Shown: in pieces, positions 39,828 to 47,734 of the stretch
How positions within the stretch are numbered: the stretch's first letter is position 1
Layout: the number at the start of each line of letters is the position of its first letter
Assembly (NCBI GenBank): GCA_947496355.1
Contig: CANMCO010000001.1
Location: forward strand, 601,475 to 665,474
DNA: 64,000 bases
Direction of reading: 5' to 3'
DNA from: an uncultured Aquimarina sp.
Lineage (GTDB): Bacteria; Bacteroidota; Bacteroidia; Flavobacteriales; Flavobacteriaceae
Notes under the pieces: generated by a model
Databases searched by the model: none
Told to the model about the DNA's origin: nothing
Seen by the model: only the letters and a program-made list of their open reading frames with translations
Translations under genes and position numbers: made by a program

Positions 39828-40697
39828 GTGAAATTAAATTTAGAGCAAATACCAAGGGTTAAAACTATTACCAAAGAAGAATTTCTTAGGGAGTATGTTG
39901 CATTACAAAAGCCTGTTGTAATTGAAAACTTAATTGAGGATTGGCCTGCGTACAAAAAATGGAGTTTATCCTATATTAATTCTGTAGCAGGGGATAAGAA
40001 TGTTCCTTTGTATGACGATCGACCAATAAATTCTAAGTTTAAATTTAACGAGCCTCATACGCATATGAAAATGAGTAAATACATTGATTTACTCAACAAA
40101 AAACCTACAAATTACCGTATTTTTTTATACAATTTACTCAAAGAAGTACCAGAACTTCAGAAGGATTTTGAATATCCTAATATAGGATTAAGTTTCATGA
40201 AGAAAATGCCAATGCTATTTTTTGGCGGTATTAATTCTAAGGTATTTATGCATTTTGATATAGATTTAGCCAATATTCTTCACTTTCATTTTCATGGCGA
40301 GAAACAGTGCATACTATTTCCTCCATCACAGACAAGGCATTTATATAAAGTACCGCATTCACTAATTTCTCATCAGGGGATAGATTTTCAAAATCCGGAT
40401 TTCGAAAAATGGCCAGTATTAGAAAAGGCTCAAGGGTATATTACAAATTTAAAACATGGCGAAACTTTATATATGCCAGAGGGTTACTGGCATCAAATGA
40501 CGTATTTGACACCTGGTTTTTCTATGAGTATTCGTTCTACTTCAAAAGGGATAAAGAATTTTTCTACTGCTGTTTACAATGTTTTTGTCATGCGCCATTT
40601 TGATAATTTTATGCGTAAGATTATGGGACAGAAATGGATAGATTATAAAAATTCCCAAGCCATAAAAAGAACAAACAAGATTAATGGGTATAATTAG
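39828..40697 (+). CDS. cupin-like (JmjC/Cupin_8) Fe(II)/2-oxoglutarate oxygenase-type protein
   Basis: 289 residues, GTG start. Cupin_8 features: EEFLREYVALQKPVVIENLIEDWPA at the start, the metal site MHFDIDLANILHFHFHGEKQ (H-x-D) and the distal His in MPEGYWHQMTYL. This family includes protein hydroxylases. The target is unknown. It is convergent with recX, overlapping its end by 4 nt. Confidence 0.85.
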   Translation: MKLNLEQIPRVKTITKEEFLREYVALQKPVVIENLIEDWPAYKKWSLSYINSVAGDKNVPLYDDRPINSKFKFNEPHTHMKMSKYIDLLNKKPTNYRIFLYNLLKEVPELQKDFEYPNIGLSFMKKMPMLFFGGINSKVFMHFDIDLANILHFHFHGEKQCILFPPSQTRHLYKVPHSLISHQGIDFQNPDFEKWPVLEKAQGYITNLKHGETLYMPEGYWHQMTYLTPGFSMSIRSTSKGIKNFSTAVYNVFVMRHFDNFMRKIMGQKWIDYKNSQAIKRTNKINGYN

Positions 40698-41176
40698 TAC
40701 GGTATAAGTTCTTTTACCTTTTCATAAACCAAATTTGTTTCCCAGCCTCGATACAAAAGATAATCTGTAAGTTTTTTGCGTTTTTTATTCTGGTCTAACT
40801 CTTTTATCGTGACAAATTTCCTTTCGGCAAGTTCATGAAAAGTTTCTAGATAGTCTTTTTCCGAGATTTCTTTGAGCGCTGTTTTTATATTGTATGCAGA
40901 GATTTTTCTATATTTTAGTTCTCGTACAATACGTTGTTTTCCCCATTTTTTTATTCTGAATTTTCCTCTGGCGAAACTTTGCGAAAAACGTTCTTCATTA
41001 AGGAAATTATGTTGTAGAAGATGTAGGATAATTTTCTCTTTAGCCTCTGGTATCAACTTCATTGTGTTAAGTTTATCCTCAATGTCTTTATGACATCGCT
41101 CCTGGTAGGCACAATAGCGTTCCATTTTTTTTGTGGCCTCTGTTACGGTTATAGATTGCTGCGAGTTTTGATACAT
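40694..41176 (-). CDS. recX: regulatory protein RecX
   Basis: 160 residues, three-helix repeats typical of RecX: FLNEERFSQSFARGKFRIKKWGKQRIVRELKYRKIS, then the last repeat ending DYLLYRGWETNLVYEKVKEL. It inhibits RecA filament growth. It marks the end of the core-genome part of the window. Confidence 0.92.
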   Translation of the reverse strand: MYQNSQQSITVTEATKKMERYCAYQERCHKDIEDKLNTMKLIPEAKEKIILHLLQHNFLNEERFSQSFARGKFRIKKWGKQRIVRELKYRKISAYNIKTALKEISEKDYLETFHELAERKFVTIKELDQNKKRKKLTDYLLYRGWETNLVYEKVKELIPY

Positions 41177-41251
41177 TGGGGTAAAGGTACAAAGCTTTGA
41201 TTTTTTAATAGAAGAAACTTTTTAGAATTATGAGTATCAAGATTATATATT

Positions 41252-41289
41252 AAAAAAGACCATATCTAAATTTGAATATGGCCTTTTTA
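41252..41289 (-). terminator. terminator closing the SDP-like operon
   Basis: Imperfect stem AAAAAGACCATAT / ATATGGCCTTTTT with T/A tracts on both sides, 32 nt past the last minus-strand gene of the cluster. Confidence 0.8.
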
Positions 41290-41320
41290 AGTCATTTTTT
41301 TTAAATGTAAAACTCCTTAA

Positions 41321-41596
41321 TCAATTAAATAATAAGTATAAAATAACCATTGCTAAAATTGAAAACAACAAGGATGCAAGATATATAGAGAACCATGCGA
41401 ATTTTTCCTTAATCCAATTTTTTATACTCATGAAAGTCACGGTTAGTAATAGAAATGCAAAAGGAATAGTCAATAACTCGGCTAATGAGTTAATTAATAC
41501 ATTATGTACCTCAAAATATGAGATTAGCAAGTAGCTGAAGAAGTAAAAAAAAGATAGAATACTTCCGATTAGAACTAATTTTCCTTTGTTAAGCAT
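41321..41596 (-). CDS. small three-helix membrane protein
   Basis: 91 residues with three hydrophobic segments (about 7-27, 33-58, 68-90) joined by a basic loop (SIKNWIKEKFAW). No family recognised. Position at the end of the SDP-like operon, 45 nt after the Cys-rich lipoprotein, makes it a candidate extra immunity protein (inference from context only). Confidence 0.6.
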   Translation of the reverse strand: MLNKGKLVLIGSILSFFYFFSYLLISYFEVHNVLINSLAELLTIPFAFLLLTVTFMSIKNWIKEKFAWFSIYLASLLFSILAMVILYLLFN

Positions 41597-41641
41597 TTTA
41601 TAATGGTTATTTTTTAAAAGAGTAAGGCATATGAATGATAT

Positions 41642-42706
41642 CTAATTAGACGTTGGAACAAAGTCTGGTAAAGGTAAAATGTCTGGTATTGGTCCCCAAT
41701 CTTCAGGTCCTATTTCGGGTAAAGGTTCATATATTTCAGATGCTTGATCTGGAACACAACCAGGCAGACAAAATCTTCTATAACTACAATTGGTACATAT
41801 ACCATCATGGAGATAACAAATAGGGTTAGAATATAAACAACAACCGCTATAATTTCCGCAGCAACCCCAACTAGATCCACATCCTAAAGGACACCATCCA
41901 GAGCATTTATCTTGATTTTTTGTTTTCCCTGATTTTATAAAACTTAGAGTTTCTAGATATAGGTCCTTATCAACAAAAAACCCGTATAATGTATCAAAAG
42001 AGATATATTTACTCTTGCTAGCTTTGGTAGAATTAAGATAATTAAGAAGCGCTACAGAGCCTGGTCCTTGAAAAGCACTTTTGTTTTGTTGAATTGTATT
42101 TTTTACTACGGTAACTTCTATTAGAAAATCTTCTTGACAAAAGAAATTGTTTTTACCCAAAAGATATCCTGGGTGTAATGTACATTCACAATTTTTATCA
42201 TTGTTTTCAAGACTTCTCTTTTTTGAACTTAAAATAGCATTATGAAAAAACAATGTGCTTAAAACATTAATGTCCTGTGGATTATTAAACTCTTCAAGGA
42301 TTGCTTCGAAGAATGATTGAAACTGATCATTGATTTTTGTATAATCATCTAGTGTTAATTTGTAATCCAAATTGTTAGCGATGTTCTTTACGTTATCAAT
42401 TTGATCAAGTTTATAGTTTTTGCTAGAAGTATCAACATCATAAACAGTTTCGTAGATAATTCTATTTTGGTTTGAGATACTAAGTTTAGAAAGTTTTTTA
42501 CTACCCTCTATAGTCACTTTGTATGTAATCAAAGTATGATCATCAAATTTTTGATATACGTCGAATAAATTTTGATCAAAGTGTCTTATTGTTAAACCAA
42601 TTTCGTTCGCCTCTGATTGGATTTCTTCTTTATCTACAGAACAAGATAATACCATCAAAAAGCTTAGTAATGATAGTAATGGTTTTATGAATTTATTTAT
42701 TTTCAT
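41642..42706 (-). CDS. lipoprotein with C-terminal cysteine-rich domain
   Basis: 354 residues. Lipoprotein signal MKINKFIKPLLSLLSFLMVLSC. Residues ~30-270 are a helical, charged domain of unknown family with a few cysteines (NCECTLHPG). Residues ~268-322 contain about 16 cysteines in a dense region (CSGWCPLGCGSSWGCCGN, then CTNCSYRRFCLPGC), followed by a Pro-rich acidic tail. The cysteine spacing suggests a disulfide-knotted or metal-binding surface domain. It lies between the GG peptide and the small membrane protein of the SDP-like operon, so it is a good candidate secreted effector or anchor. Confidence 0.65.
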   Translation of the reverse strand: MKINKFIKPLLSLLSFLMVLSCSVDKEEIQSEANEIGLTIRHFDQNLFDVYQKFDDHTLITYKVTIEGSKKLSKLSISNQNRIIYETVYDVDTSSKNYKLDQIDNVKNIANNLDYKLTLDDYTKINDQFQSFFEAILEEFNNPQDINVLSTLFFHNAILSSKKRSLENNDKNCECTLHPGYLLGKNNFFCQEDFLIEVTVVKNTIQQNKSAFQGPGSVALLNYLNSTKASKSKYISFDTLYGFFVDKDLYLETLSFIKSGKTKNQDKCSGWCPLGCGSSWGCCGNYSGCCLYSNPICYLHDGICTNCSYRRFCLPGCVPDQASEIYEPLPEIGPEDWGPIPDILPLPDFVPTSN

Positions 42707-42809
42707 TTCAATTAAGGTTTATTTTTATTTAGAATGCGTACGTTGTTAAAGCGGCTTTCCGTTTTGTGTTATTTGTAATTTTTTTTAGAAATATTGAGAT
42801 TGATTAGAA

Positions 42810-42841
42810 ACCCCCATGCCCATAAAACATAGGGGAATCTT
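42810..42841 (-). repeat. conserved stem-loop after a GG-peptide gene (copy 1)
   Basis: CCCCCATG-N9-CATAGGGG arms, with flanking GATTCCCC on the minus strand. The same element recurs at 50751-50782, also directly downstream of a minus-strand GG-peptide gene. There is no clear U-tract, so mRNA processing or partial termination is as likely as full termination. Confidence 0.6.
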
Positions 42842-42853
42842 CACAAACTCAGC

Positions 42854-43048
42854 TTAATTTCCCAGTGGACCTACCCCAGATCCACCGGGTCCGCTTCCAA
42901 TCCAACCCCAGGCCGGATCAAAAATTGGATTTTTAGGATCTATCACAGGAATTGATGAAGGAAAAGGAATTGGAAAACTACCTCCTAAAACTTGCTTAGA
43001 TTCTGATTTAGTGAGTAGTTTCATGTTAACATTTTTAAAGTTTTTCAT
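42854..43048 (-). CDS. proline/glycine-rich double-glycine leader peptide
   Basis: 64 residues. The leader MKNFKNVNMKLLTKSESKQVLGG ends at a double glycine with the usual hydrophobic spacing (L-x-x-x-E-x-x-x-V-L-G-G), so it should be cut by a C39 peptidase such as the one at 55406. The ~41-residue core is rich in Pro and Gly (PIPFPSSIPVIDP, WGWIGSGPGGSG), without Cys or Ser/Thr clusters. It lies 104 nt after sdpI in the same orientation. Its start is preceded by the motif AACGAACAGTT shared with two other loci. Confidence 0.75.
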   Translation of the reverse strand: MKNFKNVNMKLLTKSESKQVLGGSFPIPFPSSIPVIDPKNPIFDPAWGWIGSGPGGSGVGPLGN

Positions 43049-43152
43049 AACTGTTCGTTTTTAAAGATTGATGATTAATTGATGCAACTCTTTTTTGAGT
43101 TATTGATAATAATTTGTTATAAATTTTGAATGTAAAGTCTACTAAACCACTA

Positions 43153-43476
43153 TTAATCATCGTGATCTAATTTGCTTAACATATGTTCTGTTTGATATAT
43201 TAAAAAGATGATTTCTAGAATAATCAGACTTACTAAAATCACTAAGAAATTAATACTTAAAAGATCTGTGATGATAAATGAAAGCGTTAGATTGATTATA
43301 GAAATTAGTAAGAATTTTTTACTGGCCGTTTTATTGGCGAGCTTCCAATTATTAATAGTTTTCATAGATCTTTTTGTTCGATAACCGTAAAAAGAGTTTA
43401 TGTTTTTTGGAGGCGCTAAAAAGTAAATTAAGCTTACTCCAAATAGTATTAATGAGATTGAAGTTTCTATACTCAT
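43153..43476 (-). CDS. sdpI: SdpI-family membrane protein (probable immunity to the SDP-like toxin)
   Basis: 107 residues, three transmembrane segments. The SdpI/YhfL family block is intact: FLAPPKNINSFYGYRTKRSMKTINNWKLANKTASKKF. In Bacillus, SdpI protects the producer from the SDP toxin. The start that preserves this block lies inside the end of sdpB, giving a 125-nt out-of-frame overlap. The order toxin-A-B-I matches an SDP system. Confidence 0.85.
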   Translation of the reverse strand: MSIETSISLILFGVSLIYFLAPPKNINSFYGYRTKRSMKTINNWKLANKTASKKFLLISIINLTLSFIITDLLSINFLVILVSLIILEIIFLIYQTEHMLSKLDHDD

Positions 43477-44323
43477 AGTTGAAATTTTTAGATATTAGAA
43501 AGAATATCAAACCTGCAGCCATTACAAAGTAGAAGCTAATCAGACCAAAGAAGAGAACTATCATAAAATGGAAAAAGACACCCATAAATAAAAATATCAT
43601 TCTTGTTTTCTGACTACTAATAAAATATGCAAATGCTAATGAGAGCTCCAACACTAGTACAGACCAGGTTGATAATGATGTTAGAATAGGAGATTCTAAA
43701 ATAATATTTACAAAAGGCAGATAAAATTCGTTGACTCCAAAAAGAGGCTCATTAAACCAGTAGTATAATGCTGTTCCATTTTTCCATTCTTCAGAAGGAA
43801 ATTTCCCTACTGATGCAAAAAAATATATCACGAACATTTGGATTCTTATCAACTCATAAAAGATAGCAGCAATGCTGTTTGTGTAAAAGTTATGTGTATA
43901 CTCTAGTGAGGACCAATGCCATTTACGCTTATCAAAAATGCATACAGGAATCAATAAAAGAGTTAATATCGAAGCAATTTGATCACCGCCGTCACCTAAA
44001 GCTGTAGTTGTTAAAAAACTAAAAGTAACTAACCAATGAAAAACACAGGTTATTCTAGGATATATTCCGATTAGAACCAAAATTAGTACTATAATGCTGA
44101 AATAATAACCGTGTGCTAATTCGGGAAACCAGGTATAAATGTTAATACTTAAATCCTGAATTTTGGGAGTGTTTTGGTTATTGATACCCGAATAAAAAAG
44201 TACTTCTTGACTATTAAAACACAACGTTAATAATGTAGATAATGCCAATAAACTCCTGCCTAAACCAAGGGTGTTGGTCCAGTAATTATTATTTATAAAT
44301 CGCTCTAATCTATCTTGTCTCAT
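43352..44323 (-). CDS. sdpB: SdpB-like HTTM-domain membrane protein
   Basis: 323 residues with 6-7 hydrophobic segments and the HTTM (vitamin K-dependent carboxylase-like) pattern: ARS-type start LGLGRSLLALSTL, GDGGDQIASILTLLLIP, YELIRIQMFVIYFFASVGKFPSEEWKNGTALYYWF, FFHFMIVLFFGL. In Bacillus SdpB is needed, with SdpA, to mature SDP. The last ~41 codons overlap sdpI in another frame and look non-domain, so the functional domain probably ends before the overlap. It starts 3 nt after sdpA. Confidence 0.85.
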   Translation of the reverse strand: MRQDRLERFINNNYWTNTLGLGRSLLALSTLLTLCFNSQEVLFYSGINNQNTPKIQDLSINIYTWFPELAHGYYFSIIVLILVLIGIYPRITCVFHWLVTFSFLTTTALGDGGDQIASILTLLLIPVCIFDKRKWHWSSLEYTHNFYTNSIAAIFYELIRIQMFVIYFFASVGKFPSEEWKNGTALYYWFNEPLFGVNEFYLPFVNIILESPILTSLSTWSVLVLELSLAFAYFISSQKTRMIFLFMGVFFHFMIVLFFGLISFYFVMAAGLIFFLISKNFNYEYRNFNLINTIWSKLNLLFSASKKHKLFLRLSNKKIYENY

Positions 44324-44326
44324 CGT

Positions 44327-44860
44327 TTACTTTTTAAGATTAATTAGTATATGTTCCAACTCGGGATTAATGTTTAATTTACTTTTGCTCCATTCATACG
44401 GAATAGGTTCACCTTTGGCTATTAGAAATTCACCATATATCATCGGTTCGTCTGCTACAATTGATACTACAGATAAAGAATCGCGATTGATCTTATTTGG
44501 ATCACCTCTATGAGTGTACCATAAGTTTTTATCTACATTTTTTATGATGTAACTTATTTTATGCATGATTGACCTATTGTTTCGCTTAATACCAAAAAGT
44601 TGATCGATTGATGATGATTTTATTTTTACTTTTTCGTAGGTACCGTTTTCTTCATTTTTTTTATAAATCTTGAAGAAGTCTTTTCTAATGTCTTTTGTGA
44701 AAAAAGCCCAACCTTGCGGCGCTAGTTTCGAAAGATCATTTTTGCCAGGAATTTTATGATTCAGAGTAATAGGGTTAGGTCCAATACTCGATACTCCAAT
44801 AAGAAATGTGAAGTAAAGAACCAACCCTAAAACTGAATAGAAAAACAAACTTTTTTTCAA
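44327..44860 (-). CDS. sdpA: SdpA-like maturation protein
   Basis: 177 residues: one N-terminal membrane segment (about 7-27) then an extracytoplasmic domain with the SdpA hallmark LAPQGWAFFTKDIRKDFFKIY and IDQLFGIKRNNRSIMHKI. SdpA acts with SdpB in producing active SDP toxin in Bacillus. It lies between the toxin precursor (10 nt) and sdpB (3 nt), so it is translationally linked. Confidence 0.85.
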   Translation of the reverse strand: MKKSLFFYSVLGLVLYFTFLIGVSSIGPNPITLNHKIPGKNDLSKLAPQGWAFFTKDIRKDFFKIYKKNEENGTYEKVKIKSSSIDQLFGIKRNNRSIMHKISYIIKNVDKNLWYTHRGDPNKINRDSLSVVSIVADEPMIYGEFLIAKGEPIPYEWSKSKLNINPELEHILINLKK

Positions 44861-44870
44861 AATCTACTTT

Positions 44871-45578
44871 TTAATTACCCGGAATAGGAAAATCCTGTAG
44901 AATCAAAGGGCCATTAGCATCTGATAAAGTCAATTCTTCTGCTAATTGAATTGATATAGCTTCTTGAGTTAAAGTAGCTTGTTGCACTTGTTGCGCTCCA
45001 ACTACGGCAACCGCAGAAATTGCAACTACCCAGATAACCGCTGCTGCTACTGCTACGGCTACCGCCACTACTACGATTACACCACATGCTTGTTCCATTT
45101 CAACTCCTTTGCTCGTCATTTTTTCAAAATCTAATTCCTTATCGGTCGCAATTTTTTCTACTGTTAGGTCCAAAGGCGCTAGTTTTGAATTTATTAAAGG
45201 CATGATGTCTTTTGCAGATTTTGTGATTGCCTTTGAAATAACTTCAGGATTTCTTGAATACATAACGTCTCTAAAATCCTCAAAATAATTGCTGTTTTCA
45301 GATTTTAGAAATGAAATAATTTCTTCTTGAAAAGCTCTAAATTCGATGATCTCTTTTGAAGACATTTTCTCAACTTGAGATACACTTTGTAAAGAAGGTA
45401 TATCGGCAGTTAAATTACCATCTGCAAAAATGATGGATTTAAATAACTCTTCACCGCTGATTTTTTCATCTAGAATCGGTGCTGTTTCATCATTGTCATA
45501 TTGTTCACAACTCATAAATAGCACAAGAGATGCCATAAGAAATGAAACCGGTTTTAAAATTTTTTTAATCGTTTTCAA
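44871..45578 (-). CDS. sdpC: SdpC-like toxin precursor (lipoprotein form)
   Basis: 235 residues. Lipoprotein signal ending LVLFMSC (Cys24), unlike the plain Sec signal of Bacillus SdpC. The SdpC-family block ISGEELFKSIIFADGNLTADIP follows, then a helical region, then a very hydrophobic Val/Ala segment (about 165-197) starting at a Cys (QACGVIVVVAVAV) that corresponds to the toxin region, and a C-terminal tail ending FPIPGN. First gene of the SDP-like operon, with the shared promoter at 45748-45813. The family call rests on the motif plus the adjacent sdpA, sdpB and sdpI. Confidence 0.8.
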   Translation of the reverse strand: MKTIKKILKPVSFLMASLVLFMSCEQYDNDETAPILDEKISGEELFKSIIFADGNLTADIPSLQSVSQVEKMSSKEIIEFRAFQEEIISFLKSENSNYFEDFRDVMYSRNPEVISKAITKSAKDIMPLINSKLAPLDLTVEKIATDKELDFEKMTSKGVEMEQACGVIVVVAVAVAVAAAVIWVVAISAVAVVGAQQVQQATLTQEAISIQLAEELTLSDANGPLILQDFPIPGN

Positions 45579-45747
45579 AATTATTAAGTTTAAAATAAGC
45601 CCCTACTTTCAGTATTTCAAGTCGCTGTTTCAGGTTTTCCGACTATGATGATTATTAAGAAATCAAACCGGTAATTCGCTTGTGTAATTAATTAGCAGTT
45701 TTCTTTCTTGTTTTTAATGCTACGTAACATTCGTTTTTTGATCAGGG

Positions 45748-45813
45748 CAAATATATTGGCGATAAGACCCCTAAAACAAGTGAAGTAAACCGGCATTCTA
45801 GAAAACATGCCGG
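45748..45813 (-). promoter_or_regulatory. SDP operon promoter with upstream palindrome (P1)
   Basis: On the minus strand: palindrome CCGGCAT-N10-ATGCCGG (45790-45813), then TACTT (45783-45787), TTG (45777-45779) in TTGTTTTAGG, a 21-nt spacer and -7 box TATATTTG (45748-45755). The same order and spacing recur at 58931 and 61757. Confidence 0.75.
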
Positions 45814-45891
45814 AAATTCTGAGAATGACGGGTTAGAATTTTAAAGTGTAAAAAACTGACTTACAGTGTATTGATTAATTTTTTGCAAAAA

Positions 45892-45921
45892 ATTAACTAA
45901 AACCAGAAAGTAGTATATTTG
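45892..45921 (+). promoter_or_regulatory. promoter of the first TPR-AraC regulator pair
   Basis: TTTG (45892-45895), 18-nt spacer, TATATTTG (45914-45921). This is one of the best -33/-7 matches in the window. Confidence 0.75.
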
Positions 45922-46004
45922 ACGCTTGTTGAATACCGCTTTTAGTATCCAATTGTAATGAAACCAATATTGTTTAACCACAACCTAAGTAAAAACCAAA
46001 AAGA

Positions 46005-47729
46005 ATGATGCGTAGAATTTCTTATGTAGGAATCATTTTTTTACTTCTTAATATACAAGGTGTAGTTGCTTATCAAAAAGCAGTAGATACATTAAAAGAA
46101 GATAGCTACAAATTCTACGCAGGTAAGTTTTATGAGAATGTGGCAGATTCAACAAAGGCAGCAATTTATGCAAATAAGTACCTTTCTAAAGCGAAAACAG
46201 ACCATGACACAATAAAAATTGCTGATGGATATTATTTTCTCCAATGCATTACAAAAAGAGAAATATCTCATAAGTATAGTGATAGTATCATAGCGCTTAC
46301 AAAAACCAGAAGTACTGAATTTTATCCCTCACTTGCGTACTATAATAAAGCGAGAAAATATTATAATGAAGGTAATTTTAAGAAGTCATTTGACTATTTT
46401 CTTAAGATGAATGAAGATGCAAAAAAGCACAATAATACCGTTTTTGAGTATGCGAGTAAAAGGAGTATGGGAATACTTAAAAGTAGAATAGGTGAGCACG
46501 AAGAGGCTTTAGAAACATTAAAAGATTGTTATGCATATTATTCAAAAAGTAAAGAACGAACTCCAAAAGACTATTTAAGCGTACTTTTTTCGTTGTCTGA
46601 TTCGTATAATCTTAATAAAAAACTAGATTCTGCTTCTGTAATCAATATCTTAGGATATAATGAGTCAGTACTTTTAAAAAATGAAGAGTATAATTATCAC
46701 TTCATTCTTAATGAAGGGATAAATCAATATAGTAAGGCCAATTTTACTGTTGCCAAGGACAGTTTGGAAAAAGTAATTACAATACTCGAAGAAAACGGTG
46801 ATAAAGCTAATTTATCAATGGCTCATTTTTATTTAGGGAAAACACTATTCTCTTTAAATCGTAAATCAGAGGCGATTGAATCACATAAAAAAGTAGATGA
46901 GATATTTCAGGAGATTTCTGAAATAATGCCAGATAATAGGGAGAATTATGAAATTTTAATTAGTCATTATAAAAAAATCGGTGACAAGGATAATCAGCTC
47001 AAGTATATTGAAAGGTTAATAAGGGTAGATAGTATTTTAAATAGTAATTATAAATACCTAATTAAAAACGTTGTCCAGAACTATGATACCCCCAGATTAC
47101 TTTCAGAAAAGCAAGAAATTATAGACTCTCTGGAAGAAGAAAGAAGTACAAACACAACTCAAATAACTGTGGTTTCTTTGCTATTGGCATTTAGCCTAGG
47201 TGGAGTTGGGTATTATTATTATAATCAACGCCAATATAAACAACGATTTTTAAAGCTACTTGATTCTATTAAGTTGGATGTGATAAAAACGAGAAAAGAA
47301 GAAGAGGTATCCAAGGATAAATTAGGAGGTTCTACAATTAGTCAGAATACTCTTGATCATTTATTTACACAATTGCACCAGTTTGAAAAAAAACAAGGGT
47401 ATCTCAAGCCCAATATAAATGCAAAGGATCTTGCCAAGAGTTTCAATTCTAACTCAAGTTATCTATCTATAGTGGTAAATACTTATAAGAGGAAGAGTAT
47501 AAGTCAATATATTAATGATTTACGAATCGATTTTGCTATAGAAAAACTAAAAGGAGATCCAAAATTCAGGAAATATACTATAAAAGCAATTTCACAAGAA
47601 GCAGGATTCAACACTGCAGAGGCATTTTCAAAAACATTCTATAAAAAGGTTAAGATTTATCCATCATATTTTATTCGGAAATTAGAAAAACAACCAATAT
47701 CGTTTAACCAAAAGACACATAAAAATTAA
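46005..47729 (+). CDS. membrane-anchored TPR sensor with AraC-type HTH (regulator 1)
   Basis: 574 residues. Signal sequence (1-23), TPR-rich sensor (about 30-370), one transmembrane helix (about 385-406), linker, AraC HTH (about 470-562: NAKDLAKSFNSNSSYLSIVVNTYKRKS, YINDLRIDFAIEKL, YTIKAISQEAGFNTAEAFSKTFYK). The topology puts the TPR domain in the periplasm and the HTH in the cytoplasm. Residues 1-372 nearly match regulator 2, but the TM plus HTH half matches regulator 4 (61935), so it looks chimeric. It is divergent from the SDP operon, which it may control. Confidence 0.87.
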   Translation: MMRRISYVGIIFLLLNIQGVVAYQKAVDTLKEDSYKFYAGKFYENVADSTKAAIYANKYLSKAKTDHDTIKIADGYYFLQCITKREISHKYSDSIIALTKTRSTEFYPSLAYYNKARKYYNEGNFKKSFDYFLKMNEDAKKHNNTVFEYASKRSMGILKSRIGEHEEALETLKDCYAYYSKSKERTPKDYLSVLFSLSDSYNLNKKLDSASVINILGYNESVLLKNEEYNYHFILNEGINQYSKANFTVAKDSLEKVITILEENGDKANLSMAHFYLGKTLFSLNRKSEAIESHKKVDEIFQEISEIMPDNRENYEILISHYKKIGDKDNQLKYIERLIRVDSILNSNYKYLIKNVVQNYDTPRLLSEKQEIIDSLEEERSTNTTQITVVSLLLAFSLGGVGYYYYNQRQYKQRFLKLLDSIKLDVIKTRKEEEVSKDKLGGSTISQNTLDHLFTQLHQFEKKQGYLKPNINAKDLAKSFNSNSSYLSIVVNTYKRKSISQYINDLRIDFAIEKLKGDPKFRKYTIKAISQEAGFNTAEAFSKTFYKKVKIYPSYFIRKLEKQPISFNQKTHKN

Positions 47730-47734
47730 AGAGA

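Larger units (their letters stand above)
45579..46004. other. divergent regulatory region between the SDP-like operon and the first TPR-AraC gene
   Basis: 426 bases without genes. It contains the minus-strand promoter and palindrome (45748-45813) and the plus-strand promoter (45892-45921). The sdpC leader would be about 160 nt. Confidence 0.7.

Noticed and set aside
43086..43101. AACTC-N6-GAGTT palindrome upstream of the GG peptide at 43048, similar to the TCTCA-N5-TGAGA operator
   Set aside because: The arms and the spacer length differ and there is no -7-like box at the 10-nt spacing, so I do not count it as a fifth operator.
43352..44323. HTTM protein as a vitamin K-dependent gamma-glutamyl carboxylase modifying the GG peptides
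   Set aside because: Context with SdpA, SdpC and SdpI and its small size favour an SdpB role; the peptide cores show no Glu-rich pattern next to it.
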